A stretch of 64,000 nucleotides of DNA from contig NZ_JODC01000007.1 in the NCBI RefSeq assembly GCF_000720765.1, forward strand, positions 806,001 through 870,000. The letters run 5' to 3'. The notes below the pieces were generated by a model. The model was given only the letters and a program-made list of their open reading frames with translations. It did not search any database and was not told the origin of the DNA. This DNA is from Streptomyces sp. NRRL S-646. Lineage in GTDB: Bacteria > Actinomycetota > Actinomycetes > Streptomycetales > Streptomycetaceae. The translations under genes and the position numbers were made by a program. This document shows positions 25,186 to 32,179 of this stretch, in pieces. Within the stretch, counting starts at the first letter, position 1, and the number at the start of each line of letters is the position of its first letter.

Positions 25186-25797
25186 TCAGTTGCCGCGCAC
25201 ATCCGCGTAGACGACCTCGAACTCCTCCAGTCCGATCACGGTCACATGCGCCTTGGCCGCACCCTCGTGCCGGGCCGACGCCTGGGGTCCGCGGGACGCG
25301 ACGAGGGAGCCGCGGTCTGTGAACGTGGTGCCGACCAGGCCGCGTCCGCGCTCCCGGTCGACGAGCAGCACCGCCCTGGCCAGCCCGGACAGGGTGTCGA
25401 GCCTGGGCACCACCGACGCGCGGAAGGTCTCGGCTAGCAGATCCGCGTCCATGGGGTCGAACTCCAGCCTGGTGATCCGCAGTCCGCCGCCCGCCTCCGG
25501 CTGCCGTACCTGATGGAAGACGGCCGCCTCGTAGTTCTCGACCGCAGTCGTCGCCGCGAACGGCTCCAGCAGCGCGCCGCGCCGTTCACGCATGACCTCG
25601 TCGCTGTTGCGCCGGGCGTCCTCGGACTCCCACCAGCTCGCCGCCAGCAGCTTGCCGAGTTCCCGGTCCACGAAGATGCCGGCCCCGCGATAGCCCGGAC
25701 GCTCCTCCAGCAGCTCCCGCCCCTGCGAGTTCAAGGCCCTGATGGCCGTGTCGACCTTCGCGGGATCCCCGGTCACAAACACCGTGCGAACGAACAT
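25186..25797 (-). CDS. Antibiotic-biosynthesis-monooxygenase-like (dimeric alpha-beta barrel) protein
   Basis: A 203-residue protein whose N-terminal half has the ferredoxin-like ABM pattern: MFVRTVFVTGDPAKVDTAIR, LLEERPGYRGAGIFVDRELG, LAASWWESEDARRNSDEVMR. The C-terminal half repeats the fold (HVTVIGLEEFEVVYADV). Such proteins range from heme-degrading oxygenases to ligand-binding proteins, and no catalytic set can be seen. ATG at 25797 follows GGGAGGCGAGG, which decided the start against longer frames. It is divergent from the chitosanase. Confidence 0.75.
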   Translation of the reverse strand: MFVRTVFVTGDPAKVDTAIRALNSQGRELLEERPGYRGAGIFVDRELGKLLAASWWESEDARRNSDEVMRERRGALLEPFAATTAVENYEAAVFHQVRQPEAGGGLRITRLEFDPMDADLLAETFRASVVPRLDTLSGLARAVLLVDRERGRGLVGTTFTDRGSLVASRGPQASARHEGAAKAHVTVIGLEEFEVVYADVRGN

Positions 25798-25967
25798 GAC
25801 GCCTCGCCTCCCAGAAGTCAGGCGCATATCTGGATATTCCGTCTCTCCAGTCTTCTCCTCCGGGCAAACCACTGCAATCAGGGCTGGATGCGGCGTCGTG
25901 GCACGGAAGTCCAGACCAAGGGGTTGACGGGGACACGCAAAGGGGGCCACCTTGTACGGCACCCAAG

Positions 25968-25984
25968 TAAGGAAACTTTCCTAA
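25968..25984. promoter_or_regulatory. Operator-like palindrome upstream of chitosanase
   Basis: The core AGGAAACTTTCCT at 25970-25982 is a palindrome around a central C, within TAAGGAAACTTTCCTAA. It lies 18 bp before the GTG start. From memory, palindromes of the GGAAA/TTTCC type precede Streptomyces chitosanase and related genes and are bound by the ROK repressor CsnR; the exact consensus was not checked. Confidence 0.65.
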
Positions 25985-26001
25985 CAGAAGGGTCCCCCAC
26001 A

Positions 26002-26697
26002 GTGCGCATACGAACACTGACCCTCGCCGCGGCCTCCGGGGCCGCACTGCTCGCCGCCGGAGTGCTCCCCGCCAACGCCTCCGGTACGGCAGGACCGGCG
26101 TCCACCCAGGAGGGCTCGGTCAGCGCGGCCGACCTGCTCGCCAAGGTGACGTCGTGTCAGCAGATCTCCCACGGCAAGTACAAGACGGACGACGAGACGT
26201 CGGCCACGATCCCCGTCTGCGGCAAGAACGGCGCGGTCTTCTGGAAGGCCGACATGGACATCGACTGCGACGGACAGCGCACCTCGAAGTGCAACGAGAA
26301 CACCGACCCCTGGTACCAGGACGACACGGCGTTCCACCAGTCCAACGGCAAGCCGCTCAAGGCCGATTCACTGCCGTATGTGGTCGTGCCCAGCTCAAGC
26401 AGCATCTGGAACTACGCCGGCGCCGGCATCAAGGGCGGCGGCGTGGTCGCCGTGATCTACAACAACAAGGTCGAGTACGCCGTCGTCGGCGACACCGGCC
26501 CCACGAAGATCATCGGCGAGGCCTCGTACGCCACCGCCCACGCCCTCGGCATCGATTCCAACCCCGAGACGGGCGGCACCGACTCCGGAGTGACCTACAT
26601 CCTCTTCAAGAACTCGCAGGTGTCCCCCATCGAGAGCCACAGCGCGGCGGTCTCCCTGGGGGATCAGCTCGCGAAGAAGTTCCTGCAGAACAACTGA
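26002..26697 (+). CDS. Secreted chitosanase, GH75
   Basis: A 231-residue exported enzyme. The signal peptide is about residues 1-31 (TLTLAAASGAALLAAGVLPANA). The mature part matches GH75: SCQQISHGKYKTDDETS, AVFWKADMDIDCDGQ with the acidic catalytic cluster, DPWYQDDTAFHQSNG and VVGDTGPTKIIGEAS. It hydrolyses chitosan in an endo manner outside the cell. GTG at 26002 directly precedes the signal peptide. The palindrome just upstream suggests repression that is lifted by chitosan oligomers. A perfect 13-bp dyad follows the stop. Confidence 0.93.
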   Translation: MRIRTLTLAAASGAALLAAGVLPANASGTAGPASTQEGSVSAADLLAKVTSCQQISHGKYKTDDETSATIPVCGKNGAVFWKADMDIDCDGQRTSKCNENTDPWYQDDTAFHQSNGKPLKADSLPYVVVPSSSSIWNYAGAGIKGGGVVAVIYNNKVEYAVVGDTGPTKIIGEASYATAHALGIDSNPETGGTDSGVTYILFKNSQVSPIESHSAAVSLGDQLAKKFLQNN

Positions 26698-26721
26698 GGC
26701 GGCGGGGCACGCAAGCTTCAA

Positions 26722-26763
26722 GGCAGTCCAACTGACCTTGCGCCAAGGGCCAGTTGGACTGCC
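26722..26763. terminator. Bidirectional terminator between chitosanase and methyltransferase
   Basis: GGCAGTCCAACTG at 26722-26734 and CAGTTGGACTGCC at 26751-26763 form a perfect 13-bp stem with a 16-nt loop. It lies exactly between two convergent stop codons (26697 and 26766), so it can serve both genes. Confidence 0.85.
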
Positions 26764-26765
26764 CC

Positions 26766-27677
26766 TCACATGGCATGGGCAGCCGTGTGCACCGTGTGCG
26801 CAGCCAGCACGAACACATCCGGGCGGTGGTGGACGCTCGCCTTGTCGTCGGGGTCGAGGAGCTGGTCGAGGGTGGCGCGGTCGGTGGCGTCGAGGTGGTC
26901 GCCGAGACCCTCACGCAGGCGGGAGAGGGAGGCGGCGACATAGGCGCGGGCGCGGTCCTTGGCCGGGGCGGGCAGGTCGAGCAGGAAGGTCCGGGTGCCG
27001 GTGAACCTGAGACCCGCGGCGGCCATCAGGGCCGGCCAGTCCTCGGTCTCGGCGACCGCGCCGGGCAGGCTCGACCGCATCTCGGCGAACCACTCCTCCT
27101 CCAGCACGTCGAGGCGGGCCTGCAGACCGGGGCGGCCGATCCCGATGTCGCGCGGCAGGAACCGCGCGGGCAGACCACCCTCCATGAGAGCGAGTGTGCC
27201 GCCGGGCGCGAGCCGCGCGGCGAAGGCGGCCAGAGCCGCCCGCTGGTCGCCGATGTGGTGCAGGCTGCGGCTGGCCCACAGCAGATCGGCGGGGTAGTCC
27301 AACTCGTGCAGCACGCCGGGCAGTTCACCGGTGAGCGTTCCGAAGCGATCGCCGACCCCCAGGCGGTCGGCCCGGGCACGGGCCCGCTCCAGGAGCGGCG
27401 CCGAGCCGTCGACCGCCACGACCCGGGCCCCCGGGAAGGCCTCGGCGAGGAGACAGGCGACGACACCGGGTCCGCTGCCCGCGTCGACGATCAGCCCCGG
27501 TTCGGTCTGCTTGTCGGTCAGCCAGGTCATGGCCCGCTCGTACAGGGACGTGAACAGCTCCGCCTGCGATTCCAGCAGCGGAGCCATCTCGGCCCAGTCG
27601 ATGTCGGTGTGGTCGTGGTGGCCGTGGCTGTGCGTGCCGTGGTCGTGATCGCCGTGCTGGTGGTGTCCGTGCGCCAT
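26766..27677 (-). CDS. SAM-dependent methyltransferase with His-rich N-terminus
   Basis: A 303-residue class I methyltransferase. The SAM motif LIVDAGSGPGVVACLLAEA is near residues 63-81, with VVAVDGSAPLLERA and LHHIGDQRAALAAF following. The first 24 residues are an extreme His/Asp tract (GHHQHGDHDHGTHSHGHHDH), which could bind nickel, zinc or copper. ATG at 27677 includes this tract; a later start would remove it, but the reading frame and codon bias continue through it. The substrate is unknown. It is divergent from a PhyH-type gene. Confidence 0.85.
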   Translation of the reverse strand: MAHGHHQHGDHDHGTHSHGHHDHTDIDWAEMAPLLESQAELFTSLYERAMTWLTDKQTEPGLIVDAGSGPGVVACLLAEAFPGARVVAVDGSAPLLERARARADRLGVGDRFGTLTGELPGVLHELDYPADLLWASRSLHHIGDQRAALAAFAARLAPGGTLALMEGGLPARFLPRDIGIGRPGLQARLDVLEEEWFAEMRSSLPGAVAETEDWPALMAAAGLRFTGTRTFLLDLPAPAKDRARAYVAASLSRLREGLGDHLDATDRATLDQLLDPDDKASVHHRPDVFVLAAHTVHTAAHAM

Positions 27678-27813
27678 GGTGGTCAGCCTCTCTCCGGGTG
27701 CCGCCCAGAGTGCGCCGACGCACCGTATGAGGGCCAGCGCTGTTGCCGTCATGGCAAAAAGCGGCGGCAAAAATCGGGTGCGTGCGGCCGACCGTGTCGC
27801 CCACGATGGCCCG

Positions 27814-28590
27814 ATGGACGACGAACTGGTGGAGAGCTTCCTCACGGACGGGTTCGTGAAGATCGAGGGGGCGTTTCCGCCACGGGTCGCCGAGGACTGC
27901 GCGCGGCTGCTGTGGAAGGAGACGGGGTACGACCCCGAGGACCCCGCAACCTGGAAGGACCCGGTGGTGTGGGTGGGCGGCATGGCCCAGGGACCGTTCG
28001 CCGCAGCCGTCAACTCCCCTGTTCTGCATGAGGCGTTCGACCTGCTGGTGGGCGAGGGCCGCTGGATGCCGCGCTACTCCCTGGGCAGCTTCCCGCTGCG
28101 GTTCCCGCACGAGGAGGAGCCGGACGACGCGGGCTGGCACATCGAAGGGAGTTATCTGCCCGACGGTGTCGAGTCCCGCTGGTACTACACCAATCTGCGC
28201 TCACGCGATCGCGCCCTGCTGATGCTGTTCCTCTTCTCCGAGGTCACCGAGCAGGACGCACCCACCCGCATCCGGGTCGGCTCACACCTCGACATACCTC
28301 CCGTCCTTGAGCCGTACGGCGAGGAGGGCGTCTCCATGCTGAAGATCGCCCCGCAGATCGTCGAGGCTTCCGCACACCGCCCCCTCGCCCACGCCACCGG
28401 CAGCCCCGGCGACGTCTACCTCTGCCACCCGTTCCTGGTCCACGCGGCCCAGCCGCACCACGGCACCCGGCCCCGCTTCATGGCGCAGCCGCCGCTGATG
28501 CCGGCCGTTCCGTATGAGCTGGAGCGGCCGGACGGCGACTACTCGGCGGTGGAGTATGCGATCCGCCAGGGGCTGGGCCGGGAGGGCTGA
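27814..28590 (+). CDS. Phytanoyl-CoA dioxygenase (PhyH)-family protein
   Basis: A 258-residue 2-oxoglutarate/Fe(II) dioxygenase-like protein. The proximal metal motif reads WHIEGSY (HxE in place of the common HxD) and the distal His is in LCHPFLVHAAQPHHG, followed by TRPRF with the 2-oxoglutarate arginine. It probably hydroxylates a small molecule in the cytoplasm; the substrate is unknown. ATG at 27814 precedes DDELVESFLTDGFVKIEGAF, the usual PhyH opening. A perfect terminator dyad follows. Confidence 0.85.
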   Translation: MDDELVESFLTDGFVKIEGAFPPRVAEDCARLLWKETGYDPEDPATWKDPVVWVGGMAQGPFAAAVNSPVLHEAFDLLVGEGRWMPRYSLGSFPLRFPHEEEPDDAGWHIEGSYLPDGVESRWYYTNLRSRDRALLMLFLFSEVTEQDAPTRIRVGSHLDIPPVLEPYGEEGVSMLKIAPQIVEASAHRPLAHATGSPGDVYLCHPFLVHAAQPHHGTRPRFMAQPPLMPAVPYELERPDGDYSAVEYAIRQGLGREG

Positions 28591-28605
28591 CCCGGCGGAT
28601 CGCAA

Positions 28606-28653
28606 CAGTGCCATGTCACATTCCACTGCCTGGTCGCATGTGACATGGCACTG
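28606..28653. terminator. Bidirectional terminator, perfect 16-bp stem
   Basis: CAGTGCCATGTCACAT at 28606-28621 and ATGTGACATGGCACTG at 28638-28653 form a perfect 16-bp dyad with a 16-nt loop between the convergent PhyH and GH6 genes. It resembles the 13-bp dyad at 26722-26763 in length and placement. Confidence 0.88.
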
Positions 28654-28668
28654 CCCCCTTGCTCAGCT

Positions 28669-30381
28669 CTACAACGGCGGGTACGCGTTCTGCATCAGCT
28701 GCTGGAACTGCGCCGAGAACCAGTGCCCCGACAGCGGAGCGTTCGGCAGCGCGCCCGACATGCTGTTGCCGTTGCGGGGGTTGCCCGTATACGTCGGGTC
28801 GCACATGCGGTCGAAGCCCTTGCCCTCGTCGTTCGGGATGGCGGAGCTGGAGCCGTCGGACTCGCCCGGCGGCTTCATCCACACATACGCGTCGATCCCG
28901 GTAGCCGGGTTCGCCTGCGGACGCTCACCGAGGCCGGCCCCGGACTGGTTGCACCAGTTCCCGACGTGGATACGGCGGTCGTAGCGCCCGCCGTCGACGT
29001 ATGTGTCCACACTGGTCTTCGGACCCGGACCGGCAGGCCGGGCGGTGCCGCCCCACCCGTTCCTGGACGTGTCGATCAGCATGCCGATGCCGGAGTTGAA
29101 GCCGACGGAGACCAGCTCGTTGCGGAAGGCCTGCGCGTACGACAGCTCGTCGACGTACCGGTTCCAGTCGACCCACTTGGACTGCCGCACCGATGTGCCG
29201 TTCACCGTGTCGTTGATGGTGAAGTTGTTCTCCTTCAGGGCGCTGTAGTTCGCCGTGTTGGTGATGAAGCCCTGTACGTCGTCGACGGTCGCGCCCTCAC
29301 TGGTCGCCGCCTGCTTGAGCACGTTGGCCGAGGGCGCGAAGTTGTCGTCCCAGCCGAGCCAGCCATGGTGGCCTGCGTCGATGTAGTTGTAGACGTTGGG
29401 GATCGCGCCGAGCTTGGCCAGCGCGTAGCCGACGCCCTTCACGTAGTTGCCGTTGGCGAGCATGGTGTCGCAGGCCGGCGTGGCGGTGGCGCGGCTGCCG
29501 GTGTTGGTGACCAGGTTGGGCAGCGAGTCGAGCTCGACGGTGGTCACGATCCGCAGCGAGCTGTACTTGCTGTCCGCGAGGATCGCGGCGATCGGATCGA
29601 TGAACTGCGTCTTGTACTTGTCGATGTCCGTCGGACCGAGTTCGCCGTTGGAGGCGAGAGCCGAGCAGTCGCGTCCGGGAAGGTCGTAGACGACCAGCTG
29701 GACGACTTCCTCGCCGCTGCCTTTCTGCTGCAGGGCCGCGTCGAGGTGCGCGCGCAGGCCCATGCCGCCGCCCACGCCGTTGATGGCGGCGATGCGGTCG
29801 AGCCAGACGCCAGTGGGCTGGTTGGAGACACGGCTGCCGCCCGGCTCTGCGGCGGCATGCGCGGACCACTCGGGGTTCACGTACACCTTGGCACCGGCGT
29901 ACGGGTTGTCGACTCGACCGCTCGGGTCGGTACCACCGCCCCCGCCGCCTCCCCCGCTGCCGTCATCGACGTTGCAGGTCACGCCGTCGAGCGTGAACGT
30001 GGCCGGAATCGCGTTGGTGCCGCTGTAGGAGCCCTGGAACCCGAAGCTGACCGAACCGCCGGTTGCCAGCGAGCCGTTGTAGGTCTCGTTGGCGGCGGTG
30101 ACGGCCGTCCCGCTCTGGGTGAGCTTGGTGTTCCAGAAGTTGGTGACCTTCTGGTCTCCTGCGTACGACCACTTCACCGCCCAACTGCTCTTGGCGGCAC
30201 TGTTGTTGGTGACCGTGACGGCGGCGGTGAAGCCGGAGCCCCAGTCGTTCTGCACCTTGTAGTCGACGGTGCAGGGCACGGAGGCCGCGGAGACGTCGCC
30301 GGGGACGACGGCCGTCGCGGTCCCGGCGGTCCCGGCGACCAGCGCCAGGGCGGCGAGTATCGCTGTTCTGGTACGACTCAT
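28669..30381 (-). CDS. Secreted GH6 cellulase with N-terminal CBM2
   Basis: A 570-residue exported cellulase. Signal peptide about 1-33, then CBM2 (about 36-137: [21 protein letters not shown] ... LDGVTCNV), a Gly-rich linker near 140-152, and a GH6 domain to the end. GH6 signatures include VVYDLPGRDCSALASNGE, NYIDAGHHGWLGWDDN and DAYVWMKPPGESDG. It most likely acts from non-reducing chain ends as a cellobiohydrolase; the endo form cannot be excluded. It lies 47 bp downstream of the GH5 gene, so both probably share the CebR-type promoter in front of GH5. Confidence 0.93.
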   Translation of the reverse strand: MSRTRTAILAALALVAGTAGTATAVVPGDVSAASVPCTVDYKVQNDWGSGFTAAVTVTNNSAAKSSWAVKWSYAGDQKVTNFWNTKLTQSGTAVTAANETYNGSLATGGSVSFGFQGSYSGTNAIPATFTLDGVTCNVDDGSGGGGGGGGTDPSGRVDNPYAGAKVYVNPEWSAHAAAEPGGSRVSNQPTGVWLDRIAAINGVGGGMGLRAHLDAALQQKGSGEEVVQLVVYDLPGRDCSALASNGELGPTDIDKYKTQFIDPIAAILADSKYSSLRIVTTVELDSLPNLVTNTGSRATATPACDTMLANGNYVKGVGYALAKLGAIPNVYNYIDAGHHGWLGWDDNFAPSANVLKQAATSEGATVDDVQGFITNTANYSALKENNFTINDTVNGTSVRQSKWVDWNRYVDELSYAQAFRNELVSVGFNSGIGMLIDTSRNGWGGTARPAGPGPKTSVDTYVDGGRYDRRIHVGNWCNQSGAGLGERPQANPATGIDAYVWMKPPGESDGSSSAIPNDEGKGFDRMCDPTYTGNPRNGNSMSGALPNAPLSGHWFSAQFQQLMQNAYPPL

Positions 30382-30428
30382 GAGTGCGGGTTTCCTTCTC
30401 CGATGCGGGAATTGCGGGGATACGGGAC

Positions 30429-31898
30429 TTACGGGTTGATGGCGCGCAGGTGATCGCGCAGCCCGATGCCGTACGACGTGGGGGTTCCGTCGTAGTGGGA
30501 GATCAGGGAGGGACCGGAGGAGCAGTCCCAGGTGTTCCAGGTCCAGCCGAGGTACGACAGGCCCCGGTCGTCGAACCACTTCATGGCCTGGTCGATGAAG
30601 GAGTGCGAGCAGGTGTTCTCGCCGATCTCCCCGGCCATCAGCGGCACTTGGGCCGCGACCGGGGCGAGGGTGGAGTTCCAGCAGCTCTCGTTCGCGCAGG
30701 TGTTGAAGTTGTAGACGTGGTAGGCGGCGACGAGATTGCCCGTCGGGTCGGTGGGCTTGTACGTCAGCCACTGGCCGAGGTCGTTCGAGTACGCCAGTCC
30801 GCCGGCCATGACGACGTTCTTGGCGCCGGTGCCGCGCACGGCGTCGACGAGGTCCTGCATCCCGGCGACCTGGTAGCCGATGCCGGGGCAGGTGCCTCCG
30901 TCCTTCCAGCACTGCCAGGCCTGGGTGGCGTTGGAGGTCGCGCGGTCCGGATACGGCTCGTTGAACAGGTCGAACACGACCGCCGGGTCGGCCTTGAAGG
31001 TGCTGGCAACCGACGACCAGAACGACGGGGTGTACTGCATGTCGGGCATCGGCTTCTGGCAGGTGGCGTGCACGTCGGAGCAGCCCGCCGAGTTGCCGGT
31101 GTACTGGCCGTAGGTCCAGTGCAGGTCGAGGACCGGCGTCATGCCGTGCGCCTCCGCCTTGGCCACCAGGTCCTTGACGGCAGCCATGTAGTTGGCGCCC
31201 GCGTACTCGGGTTTGATGTTGGAAAGACCCAGCCAGCACTCCTCGTTGAGCGGGATGCGGACGGCGTTCGCCTTCCAGTCGGCAATCGCCTTGATCGCGG
31301 CGTCGTCGACCGGGCCGTCCCAGATGCCGCGGCCCTGCACGCACATGAACTCGCCGCCGGAACGGTTGACGCCGAGCAGCCGGCGGTTCCTGCCGTCGGC
31401 GTCCACGAGCTTGTTCCCGGAGACATGCAGGGCGGGTGCGGTGCCACTGGCAGGCGGCTCGGTCGGCGTCGGGGACGGCTCCGAATCGACGTTGCAGGTC
31501 GTCCCGTTGAGCTTGAACGACGTCGGTACGGCGTTCGTCCCCGACCAGGAGGCGAGGAACCCGGCGCTGACGCTCGCGCCGGTGGCCAGCGAGCCGTTGT
31601 AGCTCTCGTTGGCCGCGGTCACCGTCGTACCGGACTGGGACCACGTGGCGTTCCAGCCCTGGCTGACCTTCTGGCCGTTCGCGAAGTCGAAGCTGACGCT
31701 CCAACTGCTGACGGCCGCGGTGTTGTTGGTGATCTTCACGGCACCCTGGAAGCCGGTGTCCCACTGGCTGGTGACGGAGTACTCCACCGAGCAGGCGGGG
31801 GCGGCTCCCTGTGCCGTGACGACCGGTGCGACCGCCGTGCCCACCAGGGCCACGGCTGCGGCAACAAGTAAAAGACCTGAACGCGGGGGGTGTCGCAT
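30429..31898 (-). CDS. Secreted GH5 endoglucanase with N-terminal CBM2
   Basis: A 489-residue exported enzyme. Signal peptide about 1-32, CBM2 about 35-137 (CSVEYSVTSQWDTGFQGAVKI ... LNGTTCNV), a Pro/Thr linker, then a GH5 barrel. The acid/base Glu is in VVFDLFNEPYPD and the nucleophile Glu in LMAGEIGENTC. It cuts internal beta-1,4 bonds of cellulose. ATG at 31898 follows AAGGAG. It is divergent from the GH48 gene across a region with two CebR-type boxes. Confidence 0.93.
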   Translation of the reverse strand: MRHPPRSGLLLVAAAVALVGTAVAPVVTAQGAAPACSVEYSVTSQWDTGFQGAVKITNNTAAVSSWSVSFDFANGQKVSQGWNATWSQSGTTVTAANESYNGSLATGASVSAGFLASWSGTNAVPTSFKLNGTTCNVDSEPSPTPTEPPASGTAPALHVSGNKLVDADGRNRRLLGVNRSGGEFMCVQGRGIWDGPVDDAAIKAIADWKANAVRIPLNEECWLGLSNIKPEYAGANYMAAVKDLVAKAEAHGMTPVLDLHWTYGQYTGNSAGCSDVHATCQKPMPDMQYTPSFWSSVASTFKADPAVVFDLFNEPYPDRATSNATQAWQCWKDGGTCPGIGYQVAGMQDLVDAVRGTGAKNVVMAGGLAYSNDLGQWLTYKPTDPTGNLVAAYHVYNFNTCANESCWNSTLAPVAAQVPLMAGEIGENTCSHSFIDQAMKWFDDRGLSYLGWTWNTWDCSSGPSLISHYDGTPTSYGIGLRDHLRAINP

Positions 31899-31946
31899 GA
31901 GCGACTCCTTGCAGTTCGGGCGCGCCGTGACGGACGCGTCGACTGA

Positions 31947-31960
31947 TGGAATCGCTCCCA
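31947..31960. promoter_or_regulatory. CebR-type box, imperfect, upstream of GH5
   Basis: TGGAATCGCTCCCA matches the CebR/CelR operator TGGGAGCGCTCCCA at 12 of 14 positions. It lies about 50 bp upstream of the GH5 start on the minus strand. CebR is the cello-oligosaccharide-responsive LacI-family repressor of Streptomyces cellulase genes; binding here is inferred. Confidence 0.8.
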
Positions 31961-32043
31961 CTGGTGTCCATGAAGCTAGCGCCAAGTGACGGCAAAGGAC
32001 AGGGGAGTCACACACTTTCCTGACTTTCCCTCAGCTGAAGCGC

Positions 32044-32059
32044 GTCGAATCTTTTCGAC
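32044..32059. promoter_or_regulatory. Inverted repeat in the GH5-GH48 divergent promoter region
   Basis: GTCGAA-TCTT-TTCGAC is a perfect 6-bp dyad between the two CebR-type boxes, 28 bp before a TTGACC that may be the -35 element of the GH48 promoter. It could be a second operator or an untranslated-leader hairpin. Confidence 0.4.
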
Positions 32060-32099
32060 TCTTCAAGCACCTTGACCGACCCCACCCCCATCCCCACTA

Positions 32100-32113
32100 T
32101 GGGAGCGCTCCCA
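32100..32113. promoter_or_regulatory. Perfect CebR-type box upstream of GH48
   Basis: TGGGAGCGCTCCCA is the complete palindromic operator, 67 bp before the GH48 start and just downstream of a possible TTGACC -35 element at 32072-32077. It should place GH48 (and GH74 behind it) under cellobiose-type induction. Confidence 0.88.
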
Positions 32114-32179
32114 CTGGTTCAAGGCTTGTTGCTCCTCCCCTCCCCCACTCTTTTCCGAGCCGCAAGGAGGAACCAGCAC

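Noticed and set aside
29930..29962. GCC-rich simple repeat in the GH6 gene
   Set aside because: It encodes the Gly linker between CBM2 and the catalytic domain.
32140..32151. CTCCCCCACTCT before GH48 as another mini-repeat
   Set aside because: Only the first arm matches; no GGGGG-ACCCCC arm follows. It may be chance in a C-rich leader.
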